A stretch of 50,354 nt of DNA, taken from positions 1-50,354 of the forward strand of contig CAUJEM010000122.1 of the NCBI GenBank assembly GCA_963169915.1, read 5' to 3'. The position numbers and the translations under genes were made by a program. This DNA is from Myxococcota bacterium. Lineage in GTDB: Bacteria > Myxococcota_A > Polyangia > Polyangiales > Polyangiaceae. The notes under the pieces were generated by a model, which was not told the DNA's origin, ran no database searches, and saw nothing but the letters and a program-made list of their open reading frames with translations. Position 1 is the first letter of the stretch. Each line of letters starts with the position of its first letter. This document shows, piece after piece, positions 37,874-44,987 of the stretch.

Positions 37874-40234
37874 CTAGGGAAGGAAGGGCTGGAGGCAGAG
37901 CAACATCACGATGAGCGCGTGCGCGAAGAGGTGAGCCGCTGGGGCGCCCACGCCTCCGAACCATGGGGTCAGATCGAGGAGAGGGCTGCTCTTCGGCATG
38001 TCACTCGAGCGTCCGCGCTGGGGCCACGCCGTCGTACCGTCGAGGGAGAGCGCGAGGGTGAGGGCGACGAGCGCGGCGACCGAAGCCAGCGCTGCGACGA
38101 GCAGCGGTCCCAGCGCCGATGAGAGCTGGGGCGTCAGCCGGCTGGCACTGTGGAGCACGACCGGGAAGCCCAGCACGAGCGCGATGGGGCGCCACAGGCC
38201 GCGCATGGAGTGGGCGAGCATGAGCTCGAGGTACGCCCGCTGGCTGGCGCCGCGCTCGGTGCTGCCTGGGGTGGTGCCCTCACGGGGCAAGCTCGCGAGC
38301 TGCCGCTGAAGCTCCGTGCCCAGCGCGTGCGCGGCGTTGCCCGCCGCCCGCATGCTGAGCCCCACCGCGCCGAGCACCCACGCCGCGCCCAAGAGCCCGC
38401 CGATGAGCAGGGCGCTGAGCCCGAGCGTGGGCTCGAGCGAGAGCACGCGTGGTGGCATGGTGAGGCTCGGCGCCGCGCTGGCCTCGACGTCGCTCGTTCC
38501 CGCGGGGCCATCGAGCGTTGCCTGTGCGGGACCAGGAGGCGACGCGGACGCGCTGGGGCCGGGCTCTGCGGAGCCCGCTCCGACGGGAGTGCTGCCCGGG
38601 GTAGGGGCTTCGAGGTAGACGGGCGCTGGCGGCGGCGCGGCCAGCGTCGTCACCTCACCCTGGTGGGCAGTGGCCAGCGACGCTGACGATGGCAGCGGGG
38701 TAGGTAGCGGTGTGCCGAGCCGTAGCGCCGCGACGGCGAGCGCGGCGGCGCCCCCCCCACCCAAGAGGAGGAAGGTGCGCGCCGCGGCGCCGCTGGTGAC
38801 CCCGAGCTCCTGCAGCAGGAGGCCACGGCGCTGCTGCTCGGTGCTGGGCGCGCCGCTGGAGAGCTGCGCGAGGCCGCGGGCCGTCTCGAGCAGCGGGCCC
38901 AGGGTGGCGACCGTGAGCGCGATGCCGTAGCCGCCGAGCGCCCCCGTGAGCGTGGCGAGGAGACCGAGTATGGGGCCGTGGGCCGAAGCGAGCCCGGCGC
39001 CCAGCCATGCCCCGAGCCCGAGGGCCGCCGAGAGCCCGACCAAGGTGACGGTACCCTGTGAGAAGCTGAGGCTCAGCTTCATGCCCAGGGCCAAGCCGCC
39101 GTCCAGGCCCGTCGCGCGGGTGGCAGCGCGGCGCGCTCCCGCTCGTCCACGTCGGTGGGTGCGAGTCAGCAGCGCGCTGAGCACGAAGGCCAACCAGCCG
39201 AGCGCCGCCGCGACCCCGAGCCGCAGCGCGCTGCCGCTACCATGGAGCCACACCGCGACGGCGCCGATGGCCGAGAGCCCCACGACGCTACTGCTGAGCA
39301 GACCCCGTAGCAGCGCGTTGGAGGGCGGCTCGCCCTCGCCCAGGCGGGTCACCAGCACGCCCAGCGCGGCGACGACCCCGCCGAAGCTCCGCGCCACGAT
39401 GGGGGCCACGGCGACGGCCACGCTGACCGTCGGTTGCTCGAGGAGGAGCGAGAGCCCCACCAGCCCGAGGGTGACGTTGATGAGCAAGGCGACGGCGAAG
39501 GAGTCCGCGGTGAGCGCCACCACCTGACCGAGCTGCCTCCCCACCAGCTCCGTCATGGCTGCCGGGTGGCGTGCCACGCTGGGCTCCGTGGACGCCGGCG
39601 TGTCCGCAGCGAGGCGGCAGCCGAGCACCGCGCCGACGCTGTAGGTCCCGCCGACGCGCTGAGCGATGAGGGCAAGGAGGACCGCGCCGGCGGCGCACGG
39701 CACGATGAGCCACAGCGTCTCTTGGGCGAGGAGCAGCGCCGCGTTGCCGCGCAGGCTGAGCCCGCCCTTCATGCCATAGACGACCGCGAACAGGGTCGTG
39801 GGCAGGAGCAGCGCCGTAGCCTCCACGGCGACCGCGATGGCGCCCGCGGCTCGCAAGGGCCCAGTGAGCGCTACCCCGAGCGCCTGGGACTGGCCCCCGA
39901 GCGTCGCGCCGACCCCCCGCATCCCCATGAGGGCGCCCCACCAGATGAGTAACCCGGTCGTGAGGGCTCCGCCGACGACGGCGCTGAAGAGCCAAAATGC
40001 AGCTGAAAATCCACGCGTGGCGCCCAGCGCCGCGCCGAGCCCCGCCGCGGTGACGGTGGCGAGCAGCCACGGCTTGAGCTGCTGGGCCAAGGCGCTCACC
40101 ATCGAACGCTCCAGCGTGCCCATGGCGCGCCGCAGCGGTACCGGGGCTCTAGCTTCGGGCGAGCGCCGCGCCAGGAAGGCCGCCGCGGCCAACCCAAGAG
40201 CGCTCAGCACCAGGATGAACAGTAGTTCCGTCAC
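37874..40234 (-). CDS. Membrane-bound pyrophosphatase (HppA)-like pseudoenzyme
   Basis: A 786-residue protein with about 15-16 TM helices. Reading along it, each block matches the order of the H+/Na+-pumping pyrophosphatase: LRRAMGTLERSMVSALAQQL (residues 34-53), LIAQRVGGTYSVGAVLG (189-205, against MRVGGGIFTKAADVGADLVG), HPAAMTELVGRQLGQVVALT (223-242, against NAATIADNVGDNVGDCAGMA), VTRLGEGEPPSNALLRG (295-311), ATLGPLLETARGLAQLS (443-459, against DTFGPVSDNAQGIAEMS), and LTPWFGGVGAPA (755-766, against GDPFKDTAGPA). Nearly all Asp/Lys residues that bind Mg-pyrophosphate are gone, so hydrolysis is not expected. A Pro/Ala/Ser-rich loop (about 505-600) replaces a short loop of the enzyme. The GTG start is at 40234. 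Homology is by-eye inference; the role is unknown. Confidence 0.7.
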   Translation of the reverse strand: MTELLFILVLSALGLAAAAFLARRSPEARAPVPLRRAMGTLERSMVSALAQQLKPWLLATVTAAGLGAALGATRGFSAAFWLFSAVVGGALTTGLLIWWGALMGMRGVGATLGGQSQALGVALTGPLRAAGAIAVAVEATALLLPTTLFAVVYGMKGGLSLRGNAALLLAQETLWLIVPCAAGAVLLALIAQRVGGTYSVGAVLGCRLAADTPASTEPSVARHPAAMTELVGRQLGQVVALTADSFAVALLINVTLGLVGLSLLLEQPTVSVAVAVAPIVARSFGGVVAALGVLVTRLGEGEPPSNALLRGLLSSSVVGLSAIGAVAVWLHGSGSALRLGVAAALGWLAFVLSALLTRTHRRGRAGARRAATRATGLDGGLALGMKLSLSFSQGTVTLVGLSAALGLGAWLGAGLASAHGPILGLLATLTGALGGYGIALTVATLGPLLETARGLAQLSSGAPSTEQQRRGLLLQELGVTSGAAARTFLLLGGGGAAALAVAALRLGTPLPTPLPSSASLATAHQGEVTTLAAPPPAPVYLEAPTPGSTPVGAGSAEPGPSASASPPGPAQATLDGPAGTSDVEASAAPSLTMPPRVLSLEPTLGLSALLIGGLLGAAWVLGAVGLSMRAAGNAAHALGTELQRQLASLPREGTTPGSTERGASQRAYLELMLAHSMRGLWRPIALVLGFPVVLHSASRLTPQLSSALGPLLVAALASVAALVALTLALSLDGTTAWPQRGRSSDMPKSSPLLDLTPWFGGVGAPAAHLFAHALIVMLLCLQPFLP

Positions 40235-40571
40235 AAAGGCAACTTACGGAGAGCACGTCACGCTGGCCTGCGCTGAAGGGCTTGGCTGACCAAACCTAGA
40301 GCGTTGCGGCGGACACGACGCCTCGAGCCGGGGCCGCCCCTCGAGAAACGGGCGACACTTCCACCAGACGCAGGAGGCCTAGCAGCGCCGCCAACTCACG
40401 GCAAGCGTGAAAGCGCCGGTCCGGGACGCCAGTCCGTGGCGGCAGCGCCCAGGGAGAGCGCTGACCCCGCTGAGACGGACACCACCCCGACGCCCCAGAG
40501 CCGGGGCACCCGCCCCACGACGGGCGCTCGACGACGACGGTGAGACGGCCTCGAGGGTTGGGCGGGAGACC
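40235..40571. other. Intergenic region between exbD and the HppA-like gene
   Basis: A 337-bp GC-rich gap between two minus-strand genes. I see no convincing open frame, promoter or T-tailed terminator. An imperfect inverted repeat at about 40320-40343 (CTCGA...TCGAG around GGGG-CCG-CCCC) is the only structure noticed. It might partly terminate the exbBDD message. Confidence 0.4.
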
Positions 40572-41165
40572 TCAGAGCCCGCCGGGGGTCGTGGTCTTCG
40601 ACTGCATCACCATGATGTTGAACTTGCCGAACTCAGACTGGCCCAGCGTGAACATCACCTCGGTCAGGAGCCGGAAGGGGATGGTGGCATCCGCGATGAT
40701 GATGGCGTCCGAGCTGGAGGTGTCGAGCTGCTTGGCGGCGCGCACCGCCTTGTCCACCTTCCGCGCCGCGAGCAGCGCGTTGCCGAGCGGCACGATGTAA
40801 AGGTCATTGGGGCCGTTGCGCTTGTTGCTGGCCCCGACGCCGGTCACCGCCAGAGACTCTGCGCTCGGAAGCCGAAGCACGACGGTGTCCCCTACGAGGA
40901 TCTGTGTCTTGGACACCGTGACGATGACGCCGTCGGCAGCTGGCTGCGTGCGGATGATGGAGGTGGGCAGCCGCAGATCGTCGCTCTGGGGTACCGCAGC
41001 GCTCGATTCCCCGAGGCTCTTCAGCAAGAACACCAGGATGATCGTCATGATGTCGAGCATCGCGGTGATGTTGAGGAAGTTGATCTCGGGCTCCGCGGCG
41101 TTGCGGCGGATGGACCGCCGGAGCGCTGCCTTGTAGGTGACGACCGACGCTCGCTGCCCGCTCAC
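40572..41165 (-). CDS. ExbD/TolR family protein (second of the minus-strand operon)
   Basis: A 197-residue biopolymer-transport protein. It has a short cytoplasmic N-terminus, one TM helix with the family's essential Asp (FLNITAMLDIMTIILVFLL) and a periplasmic domain of about 140 residues. ExbD/TolR proteins sit in the pore of an ExbB/TolQ pentamer and transduce proton flow into force. It starts with a GTG overlapping the upstream exbD stop (AAGTGA), so the three genes from 42415 to 40572 form one operon. The partner for the periplasmic domain (TonB-, TolA- or Agl-like) is not encoded beside it. Confidence 0.88.
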   Translation of the reverse strand: MSGQRASVVTYKAALRRSIRRNAAEPEINFLNITAMLDIMTIILVFLLKSLGESSAAVPQSDDLRLPTSIIRTQPAADGVIVTVSKTQILVGDTVVLRLPSAESLAVTGVGASNKRNGPNDLYIVPLGNALLAARKVDKAVRAAKQLDTSSSDAIIIADATIPFRLLTEVMFTLGQSEFGKFNIMVMQSKTTTPGGL

Positions 41166-41716
41166 TTGGCCACCTTGAAGTTGATTTCCTCGAAGAGCGA
41201 CGTGCCGTCGTCCGTGTTGCGGACCGCGTCGGCCGTGCTGATGACGACCTGGAAGGGGACGCTCGGGTTGGCCCCGATGAAGACCTGGGTCTCGTCCGCG
41301 AAGGCCGGGTTGGAGGCCTTGAGCTTCGCAGCGCACGCGCGGAGCTTCTCGTAGTCGTAGCGGTCGCCGACCTTCGGGACGGCGAGGCCGGCGCCGATGC
41401 CGTCACAGCCCTGGGCGATGTTGCCCCCCGAGGCCTTCATGGAGAAGCCCTCGTTGACGATGATGACGGTGAGGTTCAGCGCGTCCTTCGTCTCCGCTGC
41501 GCTCCGCGTGCCTCCCTTGGCCGAGGGTGGCACCGACGTGATGGTGGCGGTGAACGTGACCGCCACGGTGGCGAGCACGAAGATGAGGATGTTCATGATG
41601 ATGTCGAGGAAGGGGACGATGTTGAGCTCGCCTCCCTCCTCGTCAGGAGCCAGCTCCTTGGGCTTGCTCAGCCTTCGGATCTTGCTCCGCTGCGCGGTAC
41701 TCAGCTGATCGGACAT
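41162..41716 (-). CDS. ExbD/TolR family protein (first of the minus-strand operon)
   Basis: A 184-residue ExbD-like protein. The acidic cytoplasmic N-terminus (KELAPDEEGGELNIVP) is followed by a TM helix with the conserved Asp (FLDIIMNILIFVLATVAV) and a periplasmic domain containing an unusual Cys pair (about residues 104 and 128), which could form a disulfide. It lies 15 nt after the exbB-like gene and overlaps the second exbD by 4 nt. It is distinct in sequence from the second exbD, so the two chains probably form a hetero-dimer in the motor. Confidence 0.88.
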   Translation of the reverse strand: MSDQLSTAQRSKIRRLSKPKELAPDEEGGELNIVPFLDIIMNILIFVLATVAVTFTATITSVPPSAKGGTRSAAETKDALNLTVIIVNEGFSMKASGGNIAQGCDGIGAGLAVPKVGDRYDYEKLRACAAKLKASNPAFADETQVFIGANPSVPFQVVISTADAVRNTDDGTSLFEEINFKVAK

Positions 41717-41731
41717 CGCGGAACCCGCGGC

Positions 41732-42415
41732 TCACTGCCCGGGGCGAAGTTGGACGGTCAGCAAGTTGAAGGTGCGCTCCATCGTGCTCTCGAGATCATG
41801 CTGGATGGTCTTGGCACGGGTGTGGAGGATGATGTGGGTGATCATGCAGAACACGGCGATGCCCAAGCCGAGCGCCGTGTTGTACATGGCCTCCGCGATA
41901 CCCGCGGAGAGCAGCCGCTGCTTGTCGGCTTGAGAGAGGCCTGGATCCGAGATGGACGCGAAGGTGGCGATGAGGCCGCTGACGGTGCCGAGCAGCCCGA
42001 TCAGGGTGGCGATGTTCGCGAGCGACCAGAGCGCCCCGATGCGCTTCTCCACCGCCGGCTTGAGCTCGCCCAGCTTCTCGCTCATGGCCGCGTCGATCTC
42101 CGCCTCGCCCTTGTTCGAGTGGGTGAGCCCGGATTTGACGAGCTGGAGGATGGGGAAGTCGCTGGCCTCACAGAGCTTGATGGCGCGATCGATGTTGCCG
42201 GCGACGACCAGCTTCTTGATCTGCGCGAAAAACTCGTGGGAATTTACCCGGTAGCGGGTCATCTGAAACAGGAGGCGCTCGATCACGATGCTCAGCACGA
42301 TGGCCGACGTGAACATGTTGAGCACCATGAAGGTGGGGTTGTGTTTGAAGGCGGTGACCAACTGATCGATGCCACTGGTACCGCCACCTTCGGCTGCTAA
42401 GAGCAGGAGCTGCAT
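41732..42415 (-). CDS. MotA/TolQ/ExbB proton channel family protein (minus-strand operon)
   Basis: A 227-residue inner-membrane protein with three TM segments in the ExbB pattern: PTFMVLNMFTSAIVLSIVIE (near the N-terminus), SLANIATLIGLLGTVSGLIA and TALGLGIAVFCMITHIIL, with a long cytoplasmic region between the first two. The motif GLLGTVSGLIATF and the sequence AGIAEAMYNTALGLG are diagnostic. The pentamer conducts protons with ExbD. The start is the ATG at 42415, preceded by AAAGGGTAAGCCG; the upstream frame lacks similarity. It heads an exbB-exbD-exbD operon. Confidence 0.93.
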   Translation of the reverse strand: MQLLLLAAEGGGTSGIDQLVTAFKHNPTFMVLNMFTSAIVLSIVIERLLFQMTRYRVNSHEFFAQIKKLVVAGNIDRAIKLCEASDFPILQLVKSGLTHSNKGEAEIDAAMSEKLGELKPAVEKRIGALWSLANIATLIGLLGTVSGLIATFASISDPGLSQADKQRLLSAGIAEAMYNTALGLGIAVFCMITHIILHTRAKTIQHDLESTMERTFNLLTVQLRPGQ

Positions 42416-42493
42416 TCGGCTTACCCTTTCGGAGACCCTTGGGCACGACCGCACCTCTACATGCGGCGGCTACCCTCTCTGAAAACGACCGCC

Positions 42494-42523
42494 TTTATAG
42501 CTGGTCGGCGCCTGGCAGCGCAA
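42494..42523 (-). promoter_or_regulatory. Candidate promoter of the minus-strand exbBDD operon
   Basis: On the minus strand, -35 TTGCGC (42518-42523), an 18-nt spacer and a good -10 TATAAA (42494-42499). The predicted leader is about 70 nt. The -35 matches only three of six consensus bases. Confidence 0.4.
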
Positions 42524-42737
42524 GGGAAGTTGAAAAAACCTCAGCGGCCATCCGGCCCGGCCTCCCTCCCAGGGCGTGCGGAGGCGCCGGCCTCGGCCCG
42601 AGGTCACCCGGGGGGGAGCCTCACAGGCCTCCTGCGACATTCCAGTGACACTGGCGCGCTAAGGAACAACCAACACAGCCTATCATGGCGTGCTACCCCT
42701 CGCCAGGACGCGCCGCGCCGCTCATTCGGCAGCATTT

Positions 42738-42786
42738 CACAGGCTTGAGGGAAATTACCGTAACTTCACAACTTTATGAGCCTGTG
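42738..42786. repeat. Inverted repeat in the divergent control region, possible operator
   Basis: CACAGGCT (42738-42745) and AGCCTGTG (42779-42786) are perfect 8-bp inverted arms. Their start points are 41 bp apart (about four helical turns) and they flank the most AT-rich segment of the gap. They could be two operator half-sites for one regulator acting on both operons, or a long-loop hairpin. Confidence 0.4.
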
Positions 42787-42814
42787 CGAATTGTCGCTCT
42801 AGATCCAATGTCAC

Positions 42815-42844
42815 TTGACTGTGGCGGGTGTACTTCGGCAGGAT
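42815..42844 (+). promoter_or_regulatory. Candidate promoter of the plus-strand exbBDD operon
   Basis: TTGACT (42815-42820), an 18-nt spacer and CAGGAT (42839-42844). The -35 is close to consensus; the -10 keeps only the three most conserved bases. It would give a leader of about 125 nt. Confidence 0.35.
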
Positions 42845-42976
42845 GCACGCGTGTCGTCTCGTCGAAGGTGAAATGGTGCGCCTCGAGACACATGCGCCAG
42901 TTTCGTGAGCGTAAGCCTCCGGAGGATCTGGCACCGAGCATCGGACGCGGAATCAAGCATTAGGGAAGGTAAGAAC

Positions 42977-43636
42977 ATGGCAACAGCATGGCACCACTTT
43001 CAGGCAGGCGGATGGGCGATGTACCTCATCCTGGTCTGGCTCATCGCCGCCATCGCGGTGATCGCCGAGCGATCAGTCTACTTGTTTGGTGCATCCATCA
43101 ATAAGGACTCGTTCCTCGCCACGATGCAGAAGTGCATCCTCGCTGGGGACGTGGCCAAGGCCGTGAAGCTCGCCTCGGCGACGAACGCTCCGCTCGCGCG
43201 CATCATCCAGGCTGGCCTCGTCAAGGTGAACCGCCCGGACGAAGAGGTCCAAGCAGCGATGGACGAGGCGGCGCTGCGGGAGATCCCGAAGATCACCAAG
43301 CGCACCGGCTTCCTCGCGCTGTTCGCCAACCTGGCCATGCTGTGTGGGCTGTTCGGCACCATCGTCGGCCTCATCACGGCGTTCGGCGCGGTCGGCGGCG
43401 AGAACGTGGACCCGAGCCAGAAGGCGCGCATCCTCGCGGAGGGCATCTCCGAGGCGATGAACTGCACCGCCTTCGGCCTCATCTCGGCGATCGTGGCGCT
43501 GATGGGCTTCGCCTTCCTCAACGGCAAGACCCAGGGCATGGAAGACGACATCAACGAGGCCTCGGTGCAGGTGCTCAACCTGGTGGTGGCCAACCGTCAG
43601 AAGGTCAACCTGCAGGGGCTGGAGCAGGGCGCCTGA
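42977..43636 (+). CDS. MotA/TolQ/ExbB proton channel family protein (plus-strand operon)
   Basis: A 219-residue ExbB/TolQ-like inner-membrane protein. TM1 is AMYLILVWLIAAIAVIAE, TM2 ALFANLAMLCGLFGTIVGLI and TM3 CTAFGLISAIVALMGFAFL. The diagnostic GLFGTIVGLITAFGAV and EGISEAMNCTAFGL are present. The ATG at 42977 follows GGAAGGTAAGAAC; the frame upstream to 42905 has no similarity. It is clearly diverged from the minus-strand ExbB, so the two operons are old paralogues or of separate origin. A strong hairpin separates it from its exbD genes. Confidence 0.93.
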   Translation: MATAWHHFQAGGWAMYLILVWLIAAIAVIAERSVYLFGASINKDSFLATMQKCILAGDVAKAVKLASATNAPLARIIQAGLVKVNRPDEEVQAAMDEAALREIPKITKRTGFLALFANLAMLCGLFGTIVGLITAFGAVGGENVDPSQKARILAEGISEAMNCTAFGLISAIVALMGFAFLNGKTQGMEDDINEASVQVLNLVVANRQKVNLQGLEQGA

Positions 43637-43652
43637 GCTTGATGAACGCGTA

Positions 43653-43693
43653 GCCGCGCGGGCCTCTCCTTTGCAGCGGAGAGGCTCGCGGGC
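43653..43693 (+). other. Strong hairpin between exbB and exbD (possible attenuator)
   Basis: In RNA, 43653-43669 pairs with 43678-43693: about 16 base pairs (one G-U, one bulged G at 43656) closed by an 8-nt loop, with the perfect core GCCTCTCC / GGAGAGGC. It is followed a few bases later by CCTTTTCG. This could be a partial terminator or a 3'-end stabiliser, making more exbB than exbD product. Confidence 0.6.
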
Positions 43694-43735
43694 TCGGTCC
43701 TTTTCGACAGAGATTCCAAGACCGAGGAGTGCAGG

Positions 43736-44290
43736 ATGGCTGGCATCGACGTAGGCGGCGGACACGGCAAAAAGAACGTAAACCACGAAATTCCGCTGAT
43801 CCCCTTCATCGACTTCCTGCTGTGTCTGGTGATGTTCCTCCTGGTGACCGCGGTGTGGTCCACCATGGCGCGCATCAACGCGGACGCACGGGTCCCCGGG
43901 CCCCCCAGCTCCGAGCCCCCGGAGAATCAGCCGAAAGAGAAGCAGCTGCACGTCGAGATGCGTGGCGAGCGGAAGTTTCAGCTCATCTGGAAGGAAGGGA
44001 ACACGGTGGTGAACACCATCGACGTGGAGCGCAAGCCCGTCATGTCCGGCAACGACGTGCGCTACCCGGACCTCGCGAAGAAGATCACGGAGGAGTGGAA
44101 GGCCAACGGCTCGCACCGCGCCGCCTCCGACAAGAAGCTCGATCAAGCCGTGCTACACACCGACAACTCCACGCAGTTTGCCGACGTCATCGCGGTCATC
44201 GACGCCATCTACACGCCTCAGCGTGAGTACACCGCGGGCGGCAGCGTCGCCCTCATCCCAGCGTTCAACGTCACCTTCTCGGTGAACTGA
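43736..44290 (+). CDS. ExbD/TolR family protein (first of the plus-strand operon)
   Basis: A 184-residue protein. It begins MAGIDVGGGHGKKNVNHEIP, then a TM helix with the essential Asp (LIPFIDFLLCLVMFLLVTAV) followed by WSTMARINADARVPGPP, and a periplasmic domain to the C-terminus. The N-terminal pattern (Gly/Lys-rich, then IPLIPFIDFL, then TAVW) reminds me of the TolR-like AglQ/AglS proteins of myxobacterial gliding motors; this is from memory and unverified. Ribosome-binding site GAGGAGTGCAGG. The next exbD begins 8 nt after its stop. Confidence 0.88.
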   Translation: MAGIDVGGGHGKKNVNHEIPLIPFIDFLLCLVMFLLVTAVWSTMARINADARVPGPPSSEPPENQPKEKQLHVEMRGERKFQLIWKEGNTVVNTIDVERKPVMSGNDVRYPDLAKKITEEWKANGSHRAASDKKLDQAVLHTDNSTQFADVIAVIDAIYTPQREYTAGGSVALIPAFNVTFSVN

Positions 44291-44298
44291 GGCTAGAC

Positions 44299-44880
44299 AT
44301 GTCCGCATCAGGAAAAGCGCTCAGCCGGTTTCATCAGCCCATCAGCGTCCCTGGGCGCCGGCTGCTGCACCAGATCCCCCTCAAGTTCGTCCAGAAGAAG
44401 GTCGCTGGTGGTGGCGGGCGTGCTCTCAACACCGAGATCCCGCTCATCCCCTTCATCGACTTCTTGCTGTGCATCGTGCTCTTCTTGTTGATGAGCTTCT
44501 CCGCCTCTGGAGAGCTCTCCATCGACAAGAACGTCAAGCTGCCCAACGCCGAGAACGTGCTGGATCTCGTGGAGGCGCCGCTCATCGCCATCACCGGTAG
44601 CCAGATCTTGGTCGACGGGGTGGCGGCGGGCAGCACCCGCGCCATCGAGGAGGCCAACCGGCTGCAGCGCATCGACGAGCTGGGGGCGCTGCTCAAGAAC
44701 AAGCGCGAGCTGTGGAAGCAGCTCCACCCGAGCACCCCGTTCCCCGGGGTGGCCATCCTCGCCGTCGACCAGAAGGTGCCGGCGCTGGTGGTCAAGAGCG
44801 TCTTTCAGACGGCGGCCTTCGCGGGCTACCCGAACATCAGCTTCATGGTGGGTCGCACCGGCGGGGGTGGCGGAGAGTAA
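44299..44880 (+). CDS. ExbD/TolR family protein (second of the plus-strand operon)
   Basis: A 193-residue ExbD/TolR-like protein with an unusually long basic cytoplasmic N-terminus (about 50 residues; RRLLHQIPLKFVQKK) before the TM helix LIPFIDFLLCIVLFLLMSFS carrying the conserved Asp. The periplasmic domain covers about 120 residues and ends in a Gly-rich tail. It shares the IPLIPFIDFLLC block with the preceding exbD, so the two arose by duplication. It is the last gene before a rho-independent terminator. Confidence 0.88.
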   Translation: MSASGKALSRFHQPISVPGRRLLHQIPLKFVQKKVAGGGGRALNTEIPLIPFIDFLLCIVLFLLMSFSASGELSIDKNVKLPNAENVLDLVEAPLIAITGSQILVDGVAAGSTRAIEEANRLQRIDELGALLKNKRELWKQLHPSTPFPGVAILAVDQKVPALVVKSVFQTAAFAGYPNISFMVGRTGGGGGE

Positions 44881-44893
44881 CCCGGAGCAAGGA

Positions 44894-44924
44894 GGAGCCG
44901 GCTCACCTCGGGTGGGCGGGCTCC
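44894..44924 (+). other. Long hairpin ahead of the operon terminator
   Basis: GGAGCC-G-GCTCACC, loop TCG, GGTGGGC-G-GGCTCC: 13 pairs (one wobble) with a single symmetric G/G mismatch. It lies 13 nt after the exbD stop and just before the T-tailed terminator, so the message would end in two stacked hairpins. Confidence 0.6.
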
Positions 44925-44932
44925 GAGACGAG

Positions 44933-44966
44933 GGCGCGGCGCCACCTGGCGGCGCGCCTTTTTTTT
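44933..44966 (+). terminator. Rho-independent terminator of the plus-strand exbBDD operon
   Basis: GGCGCGGCGCCA (44933-44944) pairs with TGGCGGCGCGCC (44947-44958), with one mismatch and a tight loop, followed by eight T (44959-44966). It is the only textbook intrinsic terminator I found in the window, and it separates the exbBDD operon from the gene at 44988. Confidence 0.88.
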
Positions 44967-44987
44967 AGCGAGTAGAGGCAACACGCC

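Larger units (their letters stand above)
42416..42976. other. 561-bp divergent control region between two exbBDD operons
   Basis: No credible gene. It holds promoter candidates for both directions, an AT-rich island around 42750-42800, an inverted repeat (42738-42786), and a possible leader hairpin in which GTCTCG (about 42857) can pair with CGAGAC (about 42887). The rightward gene's ribosome-binding site GGGAAGGTAAG lies just before 42977. It is unusually long for this compact stretch, which suggests complex control. Confidence 0.55.

Noticed and set aside
37874..40234. HppA-like frame as a decaying pseudogene
   Set aside because: The reading frame is intact for 786 codons with a clear membrane pattern; loss is confined to catalytic residues, which favours a retained pseudoenzyme.
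42926..42941. Sigma-54-like TGGCAC near the plus-strand exbB start
   Set aside because: The -12 element (TTGC at the right spacing) is absent.
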